A stretch of DNA of 32,333 nucleotides from an uncultured beta proteobacterium (GTDB lineage Bacteria; Pseudomonadota; Gammaproteobacteria; Burkholderiales; Burkholderiaceae_C), in the NCBI GenBank assembly GCA_903830985.1, contig CAIKVZ010000201.1:1-32333 (forward strand), read 5' to 3'. The position numbers and the translations under genes were made by a program. Shown here piece by piece: positions 16,780-26,200 of the stretch. Within the stretch, counting starts at the first letter, position 1; each line of letters starts with the position of its first letter. The notes under the pieces are model-generated. The model was given only the letters and a program-made list of their open reading frames with translations. It made no database searches and had not been told where the DNA came from.

Positions 16780-16975
16780 GTCATTGCGAGCCGCGTCAGC
16801 GGCGCAGTATGGCCGTCATTGCGAGGAGCAACGCGACGCGGCAATCCATCGTGGCGTACCTGGAATGCATGGATTGCCACGCCGCTAACGCGGCTCGCAA
16901 TGACGATTTCAGCATTGCGGGTGCAAGGTTTATTTGCGGTATCCCCCCCCGATTCAGGAGCCTCGCAATGACGGC
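16780..16975. repeat. REP-like array of inverted units (GTCATTGCGAG family)
   Basis: The unit GTCATTGCGAG occurs in direct orientation at 16780-16790 and 16815-16825. It occurs inverted at 16894-16904 and 16963-16973. Segment 16780-16804 pairs with 16880-16904 with one mismatch. Segment 16815-16848, which ends GCAATCCA, pairs with 16870-16904 at its ends (TGGATTGC and CTCGCAATGAC). Segment 16813-16827 is the exact reverse complement of 16961-16975. Alternative large hairpins can thus form between two convergent genes. This repeat type is common in proteobacterial intergenic regions and often acts as a terminator or mRNA 3' stabiliser. An eight-C run is at 16943-16950. Confidence 0.85.
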
Positions 16976-18721
16976 CTACGTGGCCATCTCCGGCTCTGAC
17001 ATCTCGCGCCACGGCTGCATCGCCAGCCGGGCCAGCAATACCGCGGCCAGCGGTGGAATGGCCAGCAGCACCACTTCGGCAGCGGCCTTGAAATGCCCTG
17101 CGCCCAGCACTGGCGCCAATGCGCCGTCGATGCCAATCAGGTAGTTGCGCAGGTGCATGGCGAGCAGCGCCAGGGCTGCCGGCGTGCTCCAGCGCCGCAG
17201 CGACCCGGCCGCATCGCCCAGCACCGCGCCGCTGGCCAGCAGGAACAGGGCCGAGCCGACGAAGATCACGGTGAAGAAGGTTCCGGCCACCGGCTCCATC
17301 GCGCCCAGGGCGCCGGGGAGGAGCCGAAACGGCAGCCAGGCCAGGCACAGCATGGCCATGCCCGAGGCCATCCAGCGCGCGCGCCGCGGCGCCACATCGT
17401 CGGTGTAGCGCTGGTCAGCGCCCTTTTTCGTCGACATGAAAGGCAGGACCAGCAGGCAGGCTAGGCCAACGCCGGCGTCGACCGCCATGGTGGTCGGGTA
17501 GCCCCAGGCCTCGATGGCGATGCCCTGCCAGGTGGCGGAATAGGCGATAGCCAGGTTCATCAGCGCCATGTAGGCGGTGAATTGGGTGGCGGCCACGGCC
17601 GGGTTCGTCACGTCCATGAAGATGGCGGACCGTGCGCCATACATCAGGCCGTTGCCCACGGCGTAGGCCAGGGTGGCGACCCAGAACGCCGTCAGCAGAG
17701 CGGCCGGGACTTCAGGTCGGTTCGCCGCACTCAATGCCACCGGCATGACCCAGTGGTACTGCGTGAGCACGCCCATGAGATACAGCACGGGCAGGCTCAT
17801 GCTGGCGATGTAGATGAAAAGTGTCTTGCGCCGGCCAAAGCGGTCCGACCACAGACCGCCGAGCACGCAGAACACCGCGCCGATGAGCGAAGACCAGACG
17901 TTGAGCCAAGCCACCTGGTCGTCGTCCATGCCGAGTTCCACCGCCAGATTCGATTGCAGCGCCAGCCCGAGACACATGGCGCCGGCCGGCAGCATGGCAA
18001 AGAACAGACCGTTGAACGCGCCACGCGTACCCAGAAAGGCGCGAAACGACTGCGTGGCAAAGGCCTGCATCTCGGCGCCCACGGCGCGCAGGCGCGAGCC
18101 CAGGACGGGGGTGCGCGGTGCTGGCGCCACTTCCTCCATCGGCAGCACGACAAACACCGTGACCAGACAAATACAGGCCGCGACAAAGTAGAAGGTCGGC
18201 TGAAAGCCCACGTAGCCGGCCAGGAACAGTGCGCCGGAACCGCCAACCATGCTGCCGATGGTGGCGCCGGCAAACATCATGCCGTTGGCGACACCGCGCT
18301 CATCCTCCTTGAGCGTGCTGCAGGCCAGGGCGTCGATGGCCACGTCCTGCATCGCGCCAAAGGTGTTGTGCACCAGCAGAATCAGCGTGAACAGGCCCAA
18401 CTGCTGTGGCAGTTTCAGCAGTACCGAGGACAGCAGGGTCAGCATCATCAGCACCTGGGTCAGCAGGATCCAGCCGCGCCGGTGGCCGAAGCGTTCGGAG
18501 CGGAACACGTCGATCATCGGACCGAAGGCCCACTTGAAAGCCCAGGGCAGGTAGAAGGAGCCGACGAAGGCGCCAATCTCAGCCGGACCCACGTCCTGGC
18601 GGCGCAGCTGCGTGGCCACCGCCGTGGCGGCAAAGCCCAGGGGAATGCCTTCAGTGACGTACAGGGCAAAGAACGCCAGCAGGCGTCCGCGCGAAGTGGC
18701 AAGCAGATTGGGCAGGCGCAT
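16976..18721 (-). CDS. MFS transporter, AmpG-like
   Basis: A 581-aa integral membrane protein with at least 12, perhaps 14, hydrophobic segments. The N-terminal part (FFALYVTEGIPLGF, about 17-30; FYLPWAFKWAFGPMID, about 56-71; a DVAIDALACS motif near 125) is typical of the AmpG/acetyl-CoA-transporter branch of the major facilitator superfamily. A cytoplasmic loop GGLWSDRFGRRKT (near 290) is the MFS signature. AmpG imports anhydromuropeptides for cell-wall recycling, but this branch has other substrates and no recycling genes are nearby. It lies 63 nt downstream of lrgB on the same strand and may be the last gene of the glcD-lrgA-lrgB unit. The start follows AGGGA on the minus strand. Confidence 0.85.
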   Translation of the reverse strand: MRLPNLLATSRGRLLAFFALYVTEGIPLGFAATAVATQLRRQDVGPAEIGAFVGSFYLPWAFKWAFGPMIDVFRSERFGHRRGWILLTQVLMMLTLLSSVLLKLPQQLGLFTLILLVHNTFGAMQDVAIDALACSTLKEDERGVANGMMFAGATIGSMVGGSGALFLAGYVGFQPTFYFVAACICLVTVFVVLPMEEVAPAPRTPVLGSRLRAVGAEMQAFATQSFRAFLGTRGAFNGLFFAMLPAGAMCLGLALQSNLAVELGMDDDQVAWLNVWSSLIGAVFCVLGGLWSDRFGRRKTLFIYIASMSLPVLYLMGVLTQYHWVMPVALSAANRPEVPAALLTAFWVATLAYAVGNGLMYGARSAIFMDVTNPAVAATQFTAYMALMNLAIAYSATWQGIAIEAWGYPTTMAVDAGVGLACLLVLPFMSTKKGADQRYTDDVAPRRARWMASGMAMLCLAWLPFRLLPGALGAMEPVAGTFFTVIFVGSALFLLASGAVLGDAAGSLRRWSTPAALALLAMHLRNYLIGIDGALAPVLGAGHFKAAAEVVLLAIPPLAAVLLARLAMQPWREMSEPEMAT

Positions 18722-18784
18722 GGTGGGTCCCTGTTCGAGTGGGCCGAGCTTAGCAAACCGTCGGCCTGCCGCTCGCTGGGGGAA

Positions 18785-19510
18785 TCAGAACAGGCGCGCC
18801 ACCAGTGGCATGAGCAGCGAGGCCAGCACCACCTGCAGGCCCAGCGCCAGCGCCGCCCAGGCCCCGGCGTCGGCGTTGACCTGCAGCGCGCGCGCCGCAC
18901 CGATGCCGTGCGCCGCGGTGCCCAGGGCAAAGCCGCGCGCCATCCAGCCGGTGGCGTCCGTGCCGATTCCCAGCAGCGCGAACAGGGCCTTGCCGCTGAG
19001 CGCGCCCACCATGCCGGTGACGACGGCGAACACGGCGGCCAGCGCGGGAATGCCGCCCATCTTTTCCGCCAGGCCCATGGCCACGGGCGCGGTGACGGAC
19101 TTGGGCGCCAGCGACAGCAGCACCTCGTGCGGCAGGCCCAGGGCCCAGGCCAGCGCCACGGCGCTGCCCGCTGCGGCCGTGCCGCCGATGAGCGCGGCCA
19201 GCACAAAGCGCAGCCAGTGCGCGCGCAGCGCCGCGCGGCGCAGCCACAGCGGCCAGGCCAGCGCCACCACGGCCGGGCCGAGCAGAAAGTGGATGAACTG
19301 CGCGCCGGAAAAATACGTGGGGTAGGCCGTGCCTGTGGCGATCAACCCTGCGGCCAGGGCCAGCACCGACCAGAGCACGGGATTCGCCCAGGGCGCCTGG
19401 TCTAGGCGCGCATAGGCGGCCTGCGCTGCCACATAGACCACCAGCGTGGCCGTCAGGCCGAACAACGGCGTGGAAGAAAGGTAGACCCAGAGTTGCACGA
19501 AGTCGGTCAT
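18785..19510 (-). CDS. lrgB: LrgB family membrane protein
   Basis: A 241-aa inner-membrane protein with about 6-7 hydrophobic segments. It carries the LrgB/CidB hallmark SLAPKSVTAPVAMGLAEKMGG (about 132-152) and a second conserved stretch around RGFALGTAAHGIGAARAL (about 192-209). The ATG overlaps the lrgA stop by 4 nt, so the two are co-translated. LrgAB/CidAB were first described as holin-like lysis modulators. Homologues are now known to be transporters: B. subtilis PftAB takes up pyruvate, and the plant LrgAB homologue PLGG1 moves glycolate and glycerate. The neighbouring glcD-like oxidase favours the transporter role here. Confidence 0.93.
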   Translation of the reverse strand: MTDFVQLWVYLSSTPLFGLTATLVVYVAAQAAYARLDQAPWANPVLWSVLALAAGLIATGTAYPTYFSGAQFIHFLLGPAVVALAWPLWLRRAALRAHWLRFVLAALIGGTAAAGSAVALAWALGLPHEVLLSLAPKSVTAPVAMGLAEKMGGIPALAAVFAVVTGMVGALSGKALFALLGIGTDATGWMARGFALGTAAHGIGAARALQVNADAGAWAALALGLQVVLASLLMPLVARLF

Positions 19511-19878
19511 GGCGCGGGCTCCGAAGAACTGTCCTGCGGCTCATTGCGCATCAGGGCGCGCAGGCTCAGTGCCGTCACCGCCAGCGCCACCCAGGTCGAG
19601 AGCACGATCACCAGCAGCAGGCGCACACCGTATTGGCCCAGCAGGTCCAGGTGTGTCATCACGCCCACGCCCACCGGAACGAACAGCAGCGACAAATGTG
19701 CGAGCAGGAATTCGGCTGCGCCCTGCACGCTGGCGCGCACCAGCGGCCAGCGCAGGGCGAGCAGCATCAGCATCAGGCCCACGACCGGTCCCGGAAACGG
19801 CAGGTGCAGCAGCCGCGAGAGCGCCTCGCCCGCCGACTGCAGTGCCAGCAGCCAGGCCAGTCCCTGCAGCGCCTTCAT
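19507..19878 (-). CDS. lrgA: CidA/LrgA family membrane protein
   Basis: A 123-aa protein with four predicted membrane segments. It shows the LrgA/CidA core LPFPGPVVGLMLMLLAL (about 26-42) and the LLFVPVGVGVM motif (about 65-75). The start MKALQG (ATG at 19878) gives the normal family length; the upstream extension overlaps glcD. It is the small partner of LrgB, and the genes overlap by ATGA. Ten nucleotides separate it from the glcD-like stop, so it is transcribed with that oxidase. Confidence 0.92.
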   Translation of the reverse strand: MKALQGLAWLLALQSAGEALSRLLHLPFPGPVVGLMLMLLALRWPLVRASVQGAAEFLLAHLSLLFVPVGVGVMTHLDLLGQYGVRLLLVIVLSTWVALAVTALSLRALMRNEPQDSSSEPAP

Positions 19879-19888
19879 GCGGCGGCGC

Positions 19889-21385
19889 TCAGAAACGCTC
19901 CAACTCGGGGTGCGACAGTTGGCCGCCGCGCACCAGCATCTTGCCGTACTCGGCACAGCGCTGCAGCGTGGGGATGACCTTGCCGGGATTGAGCAGGCCC
20001 TTGGCGTCAAAGGCGCGCTTGATGCCGAACATCTGCTCGTTCTCGGCCGCGCTGAACTGCACGCACATGGAGTTGAGCTTCTCCACGCCCACGCCGTGCT
20101 CCCCGGTGACAGTGCCGCCCATGGCGACGCTGGTCTCCAGGATGTCGGCGCCGAACAGCTCGCAGCGGCGCAGTTGGTCGGCGTCGCTGGCGTCGAACAG
20201 GATCAGCGGGTGCAGGTTGCCATCGCCCGCGTGGAACACGTTGGCGCAGCGCAGGCCGTATTTCTTTTCCATCTCGGCGATGGCCAGCAGGATGTCGGCC
20301 AGGCGCTTGCGCGGAATGGTCGAGTCCATGCACATGTAGTCCGGGCTGATGCGCCCCGATGCGGAGAACGCATTCTTGCGCCCGCTCCAGAAGCGCAGGC
20401 GCTCGGCCTCGGAGTTGCTCACGGCGATGGCGCTGGCGCCATGGGCCTGCAGCACGGCGCTCATGCGGCCGATTTCCTCTTCGACTTCTTCCGGCGTGCC
20501 GTCGCTTTCGCACAGCAGGATCGCCGCGGCGTTGAGGTCGTAGCCGGCGTGCACATAGTCCTCCACGGCGGCGGTCATGGGCTTGTCCATCATCTCCAGC
20601 CCGGCCGGGATAATGCCCGCGGCGATCACGGCTGCGACGGCCTCGCCGGCCTTGCGGATGTCGTCAAAGCTGGCCATGATGCAGCGCGCCAGTTGCGGCA
20701 GGGGCGTGAGCTTGACGGTGACTTCGGTCACCACGGCCAGCATGCCTTCGCTGCCGACCACGATGGACAGCAGGTCGTAACCCGGCGCATCCAGCGCGTC
20801 GCCGCCGAAGGTGACGGCCTCGCCCTCCATGGTGAATCCCTGGATCTTCAGCACGTTGTGCAGCGTCAGGCCGTATTTCAGGCAGTGCACGCCGCCAGAG
20901 TTTTCCGCCACGTTGCCGCCGATGGTGCAGGCGATCTGGCTCGAAGGGTCGGGTGCGTAATACAGACCCAGCGGCGCTGCGGCCTCGCTGATCGCCAGGT
21001 TGCGCACGCCGCACTGCACTCGCGCCGTGCGGCTCAGCGCGTCCACCTTCAGGATCTTGTTGAACTTGGCCAGGCTTAGCGTCACGCCCAGGGCATGCGG
21101 CATGGCGCCGCCGCTCAGTCCCGTGCCGGCGCCGCGCGCCACCACCGGCACATCGAGCCCGTGGCAGGCCCTGAGCACGGCCTGGATCTGGCCATAGGTC
21201 TCGGGCAGGGCCACCACCAGCGGGCGCTGGCGGTAGGCCGAGAGGCCATCGCACTCGTAAGGTGTGGTGTCCTCGCTGTGCCAGAGCAGGGCATGCGCCG
21301 GCAGGACCGCCTGCAGGGCGGAGACCACCTGGGCCTGGCGCGCCTGACGGGTGAATAAATCGGTGCTGGGTGCGGTGCTGGTCAT
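19889..21385 (-). CDS. glcD: FAD-linked oxidase, GlcD (glycolate oxidase / D-lactate dehydrogenase) family
   Basis: A 498-aa FAD-binding type 4 oxidoreductase that oxidises 2-hydroxyacids (glycolate, D-lactate or related). It has the FAD-binding loop RGAGTGLSGG (84-93), PDPSSQIACTIGGNVAENSGG (about 148-168), GSEGMLAVVTEVTV, the active-site-region FHAGDGNLHP with metal or substrate histidines, and GTVTGEHGVGVEK. The ATG at 21385 follows AGGAG on the minus strand; an upstream in-frame ATG at 21427 is less likely. GlcE and GlcF, partners in the three-subunit glycolate oxidase, are not in the window. The enzyme may therefore be a stand-alone D-2-hydroxyacid dehydrogenase or use distant partners. 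It heads an operon with lrgA and lrgB. Confidence 0.88.
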   Translation of the reverse strand: MTSTAPSTDLFTRQARQAQVVSALQAVLPAHALLWHSEDTTPYECDGLSAYRQRPLVVALPETYGQIQAVLRACHGLDVPVVARGAGTGLSGGAMPHALGVTLSLAKFNKILKVDALSRTARVQCGVRNLAISEAAAPLGLYYAPDPSSQIACTIGGNVAENSGGVHCLKYGLTLHNVLKIQGFTMEGEAVTFGGDALDAPGYDLLSIVVGSEGMLAVVTEVTVKLTPLPQLARCIMASFDDIRKAGEAVAAVIAAGIIPAGLEMMDKPMTAAVEDYVHAGYDLNAAAILLCESDGTPEEVEEEIGRMSAVLQAHGASAIAVSNSEAERLRFWSGRKNAFSASGRISPDYMCMDSTIPRKRLADILLAIAEMEKKYGLRCANVFHAGDGNLHPLILFDASDADQLRRCELFGADILETSVAMGGTVTGEHGVGVEKLNSMCVQFSAAENEQMFGIKRAFDAKGLLNPGKVIPTLQRCAEYGKMLVRGGQLSHPELERF

Positions 21386-21453
21386 GGGAGTCTCCTGGGA
21401 CTTGGGCTGGGGCTCACTGTAAGGCAAAGGCGCGCCGACAGAGGGCCGTGAAA

Positions 21454-21472
21454 AGGTGTTTCTGTATCACCT
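21454..21472. promoter_or_regulatory. Imperfect 19-bp dyad upstream of the glcD-lrgAB operon
   Basis: AGGTGTTTCTGTATCACCT has seven of nine base pairs symmetric around position 21463. It sits in the 246-nt gap between the divergent glcD-like and nodT-like genes, 69 nt before the glcD start. A site of this size would suit a GntR- or LysR-class regulator, but none is encoded nearby. Confidence 0.3.
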
Positions 21473-21631
21473 GTGCGCCCTGAGTTCCTTTAGGTCGATG
21501 CGCGGCGTTGCGGCGGTGGCGGGAAATAGGCCGGTTTCAGGAGGCATTACCGGGCTTCTGCGGCGGGCCAGCCGCCTAAACTGAGGCCAGAACGCGACCG
21601 TCCTTCAGCTGGGTCGTCGCCCATTCAGACC

Positions 21632-23092
21632 ATGTACCGGATATTGATCCTCTTCGCCGCGTTGTTGCTGGGCGCCTGTTCGCAGACGTCGGAGTTGCAG
21701 CGTCCCGAGCCGCCCGTGCCCAAGCAATGGTTCGTCAATGGCGAGCCCGCCGCAGGCACCCTGCTCGCGCCGAAGACGCAGTGGCAGGATTTTTTCACCG
21801 ATCCCCAGTTGCAGACTCTGATCGCCATGGCGCTGGAGAACAACCGGGATCTGCGCATCGCCGCTGGCCGGGTGCTGGAGGCGCGCGCCCAATTCGGCAT
21901 CGCAAAGGCAGACCTCGGACCCTCGGCCAACCTGCTGGGCTCTGGCAATGTGACGCACTCACCCACCGAGGTCCTGAATGGCGCCGCGTCCGCGACCAGT
22001 AGGCGCTACGACCTGTCGCTGTCGAGCGTTTCCTTTGAGCTCGACTTCTGGGGACGCGTCGCGGGCCTGAATGATGCAGCGCGCCGCAGTTACCTGGCAA
22101 GCGAGGAGTCACAGCGCGCGGTCTATCTTTCGCTGGTCGCCGACGTGGCGAGCTCGTACTTCAGCCTGCTGCAGATGAAGGAACTGCACGCGCTGGCTCT
22201 GGCGACGCTGGAATCGCACGAGCGCTCGCTGTCGCTGATCGCCAAGGGCCGGGACCTGGGCGGCGCCAACGACTATGAATTCCAGATGGCCAGGGGCCAG
22301 CTCGAGGCATCCCGCGCCAGCCTGGATGAGATCGAGCACCAGCGCACCGTTGCCACGAACCGGCTGAACTTTTTGATCGGCAACGCGCCCTGGACGCTGG
22401 CGCCGGGCAGAAGCCTGGCGGATCAGGCCATTGACGACGATCTGGCGCCCGGCTTGCCGTCCGAGGCGCTGCTGTTGCGCCCCGACGTGATGGGCGCCGA
22501 GCAGCGCCTGCGCGCAGCCCACGCCAACATCGGCGCGGCGCGCGCGGCTTTCCTGCCCAAAGTCTTGCTGACGGCGGGTCTGGGCGCGGCCAGCCAGGGT
22601 CTGATGGGCCTGTTCACCGGCGGCGGGGCCTGGGCCTTTCAGTCGGCCATTTCCATGCCGCTGTTTGATGGCGGGCGCACAGCAGCCGGCGTGGACATCG
22701 CCGAGGCCAGAAAAGTGATCGCGGTGGCGGAATACGAGCGCGCCATCCAACTGGCGTTTCGTGAGGTGGCCGATCTGCTGTCGTCGAGGGTCTCGTTGAG
22801 CCGGCAACTGCGCTCCTCGGGTGCGAACGCCCGGGCCCAGGAAATACGCCTGAAGATTGCCCAGGGGCGGCACGACGCCGGGCTGGTCAGCTATCTGGAA
22901 GTGCTGTCCGCTCAGCGCGATCTGGCGGCGGCGCAGCAGCAAAACACTCAGGTGCGGCGCGCCAGGCTGGAAGCGACGGCGCAGTTGTACAAGGCACTTG
23001 GCGGGGGCAACGGTTTGAAACGCGAGGACACGCCGGCAACTTCAACGGTGAAACAGGTGGCGGTCGCGCCAACCGATCAGCCCCTGCATTGA
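21632..23092 (+). CDS. Outer-membrane efflux lipoprotein, NodT family (TolC-like)
   Basis: A 486-aa outer-membrane factor. The N-terminus is a lipoprotein signal with lipobox LGAC and acylated Cys16. The two repeated OEP halves follow: DPQLQTLIAMALENNRDLRIAAGRVLEARA (near 57-86), FELDFWGRVAGLNDAARRSYLAS (near 135-157), LRPDVMGAEQRLRAAHANIGAARAAFLP (near 285-312) and SMPLFDGGRTAAG (near 340-352). These form the trimeric barrel and long periplasmic alpha tunnel. RND-pump and type I exporter systems use such channels. No membrane-fusion protein or inner-membrane pump is adjacent. The next gene on the same strand, 204 nt on, encodes the giant octad-repeat protein, so a secretion role is a reasonable guess. 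The family call is secure; the partner is not. Confidence 0.92.
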   Translation: MYRILILFAALLLGACSQTSELQRPEPPVPKQWFVNGEPAAGTLLAPKTQWQDFFTDPQLQTLIAMALENNRDLRIAAGRVLEARAQFGIAKADLGPSANLLGSGNVTHSPTEVLNGAASATSRRYDLSLSSVSFELDFWGRVAGLNDAARRSYLASEESQRAVYLSLVADVASSYFSLLQMKELHALALATLESHERSLSLIAKGRDLGGANDYEFQMARGQLEASRASLDEIEHQRTVATNRLNFLIGNAPWTLAPGRSLADQAIDDDLAPGLPSEALLLRPDVMGAEQRLRAAHANIGAARAAFLPKVLLTAGLGAASQGLMGLFTGGGAWAFQSAISMPLFDGGRTAAGVDIAEARKVIAVAEYERAIQLAFREVADLLSSRVSLSRQLRSSGANARAQEIRLKIAQGRHDAGLVSYLEVLSAQRDLAAAQQQNTQVRRARLEATAQLYKALGGGNGLKREDTPATSTVKQVAVAPTDQPLH

Positions 23093-23296
23093 TCAAGTAC
23101 AGGCAAAGCTGAGTTATCTTGGAACGGTACGCTGCAAAATCTTGGACCTGGGGCTTAAAATTTGACCCCGCTGTCCGATATACAGATAGGGGACCCTACA
23201 TGCCGGATCGCATATGCCTTGGCTTCCGATAAACAAACCTGCAGGATTCAGTAGCGTGCCTGCTGGTTGGGTCGTGCACGCGAGGGATTCACAACC

Positions 23297-26200
23297 ATGT
23301 GGTTTCTAGCGGCCATCGTTGCTGCAATCGTCGGCAAATTCGCGACCAAGAAGCCCGCCGCGTCTTCGACCGCCCCTGGCACCTCGGCCGCTGCCGTTGA
23401 CACCTCGCGGATGACGGCGGCGCAGATCGCGGCCTTGACGACCAGCCAGGTCGCTGCACTGACCACGGACCAGATCGTGGCGCTCACCACGGACCAGGTG
23501 CAGGCCCTGACGACGTCGGCGCTGGCGGTGCTGACGACCAGCCAGGTTGCGGCCATGGAAACGCAGGACCTGGCGGTGCTGGGTTCGGCGCAGATGGCCG
23601 CGCTGACCACGGCGGACATGGCTGCCCTCACCACGGCTCAGGTGCGCGCGCTGACGACGGGCCAAGTGGCCGCATTGAGGGTGGCGCGGGTGGCCGCGCT
23701 GACAAGTCAACAGGTCGTTGCGCTGGCCAGCGATCAGATTGCTGCGCTCACGACCTCTGTGGTGAGTGCCTTGTCCACCGCAGCGGTGGCGGCGATGACG
23801 ACGGACCAGTTGGCGGCCATGGAGACGCAGGACCTGGCAGCGCTGACGACAGCGCAGATCAGGGCACTCAACACCGCGGCTGTTGCTGTGTTGAGCACGG
23901 GGCAGATTCAGTCGCTGATGTCGAGTCAAGTGGCCGCGCTGCGCACGGCGCAGGTTGTGGCCTTGACGACGGCGCAGGTCGTGGCCCTGACCACGGCGCA
24001 AGTCCGTGCTGTGTCTACGGCCGGTGTTGCTGCGTTTAGAACCGAGCAGATCGTTGCGATCGAAACTCAGGACCTGGCTGCGTTGACGACGACGCAAGTC
24101 AAGGCCGTGAGCGCAGCGGTAGTCACTTCGCTTTCAACCGATCAGGTGGCGACATTGACCACCGCCCAGATCCAAGGGCTGACGACCTCGGCGCTGGCGG
24201 CGTTGATGGTCGAACAGATCGTTGCGATCACAACGCAGGACATTGCGGCCTTGACCACTGCGCAAATAAGGGCACTCACTACAGGCGAAATTTCGGCCCT
24301 GGCGACGGGGCAGATTGCGGCCTTGAACAGCGCGCAAACTGCCGCACTGAGCCCGGTGCAAAATGCCGCCCTCGGTCCGGCGCAGTTGGCTGCGTTGTTG
24401 CCATCGATGTCGACAGCGCAGATCGCCGCACTCTCGACGGCGCAACTGGCCATCTTGACTCCGGACCAGATCGCTGCGCTGAGCACGGCGCAAGCGCGGG
24501 AGCTGACCACGGCAGCCGTTGCAGCCCTGACGGCTGAACAGGTTGTGGTCATCGAGACGCAGGACCTGGTGGTCCTCACGACAGCGCAAGTCCGGGCGCT
24601 GAGTGCCGCAGACCTTGCTGTTTTGACGACCAATCAGGTCCAGACGCTGACCACGGCCCAGGTGGCGACGCTACTCACTTCGCAGGTTCTGGCCTTGACG
24701 CCGGACCAGATCGTGGCCTTGAGCACGGCGCAGATCAGGGCACTGTCTACTGCCGCCACGGCTGCGCTGAGCGCGGATCAGGTCAGTGTCATCGAGACGC
24801 AGGACATTGCGGCCTTGCGCACGGCGCAGATAAGGGCCTTCACCACGGACGAAATTTCGGCGCTGACTACCAGCCAGATGGCGGCCTTGACCAGTGCGCA
24901 AACTGCCGCACTGAGTTCGGTGCAAAACTCTGCTTTGAGTCAGGTGCAACTGGCCGCATTGATTGCAGCCATGTCGACGGCCCAAATAGCTGCACTAGCG
25001 ACCGCTCAGGTGGCCACCCTGAAGCCGGAACAGATCGCGGCGCTGACCACGGCACAGTTTCGTGCCCTGTCCACCGCAACGGTGGCAGCGTTGACGGCTG
25101 AGCAGGCTGTCGCGATCGAGACGCAGGATCTCGTTTTACTGTCATCGTCCCAAATCAGGGCGCTTTCTCCAGCCAACTTGGCGGCGCTGACGACTGCGCA
25201 GTCTTCGGCGCTGACGACGGTGCAGTTCGCCGCGCTCGCCGCGGCGCAGGCACCGTCATTGACGGCTGAGCAGATCGGCGCATTGTCGACGGCCCAGGTG
25301 CGCGCCCTGTCCACGGCCGCCATTGCCGCTTTGACTGCCGAGCAGATCGTTGCCATTGCAACACGGGACATTGCCGCCCTGACGACGGCGCAGATTCGGG
25401 CCCTGACCACACTGGAGCTTCCTGCCTTGACGACAGCGCAGATGCAGGCCCTGACCACAGCGCAGGCCGCCGCCTTCAGTGCAGCACAAAACGCGGCCTT
25501 CAGCACCGATCAAATGGCGGGAATGATCTCTGCCATGACCACGGCGCAGATGGCTGCACTGTCGCCCGGGCAAGTCGCCGCTTTGTCGGCTTTCCAAATT
25601 TCGGCCATGACGACGGCACAGGTCAGAGCCTTGTCGACGGCCGCAGTTGCGGCCTTCACCACGGACCAGGTCGGCGCCATCGTGACCAAGGACTTGGCTG
25701 CTTTGACCACCGGTCAGGTCAGGGCCTTGACCAACGAGGATCTGGCTGTACTGACGACGGACCAGATTTCGGCCTTGACTTCAGCGCAGGTCGCAGTGCT
25801 TGGCACAGGCCAGGCGCAAGCGCTGACCACAGACCAGTTGTCGGCGATGAGCACGACCCAGGTGCGGGCCTTGTCCACAGCAGTAATTGCGGCGTTGACT
25901 AGCGACCAAATCGCCAATCTGGAAACCCGGGATGTCGCCGCGCTCACGACGGCGCAGATCAAGGCGTTGACCTCGTCGGGCCTGGTCGCGCTGTCGACAA
26001 ACGAAATGGCGGCCTTGTCGTCGACACAACTCTCCGTGCTCAGCAGTGTGCAGGCACCATCCCTTACCACGGATCAGGTCGCTGCGTTGAACTCGACGCA
26101 GGTACGGGCCTTGTCCACAGCGGTGGTGGCGGCGCTGACGACGGATCAGGTCGCCGCCATCACAACGCGGGACGTCGCCGCGCTTACGACTGCCCAGATC

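Noticed and set aside
18785-19878. Holin/antiholin lysis module
   Set aside because: The family name suggests it, but the operon with a hydroxyacid oxidase and known transporter activity of homologues make small-acid transport more likely.
23142-23190. Clear sigma-70 promoter for the giant gene
   Set aside because: TAAAAT at 23156 and TTGACC at 23162 are each reasonable boxes but do not pair at proper spacing with a partner, so no promoter is annotated.
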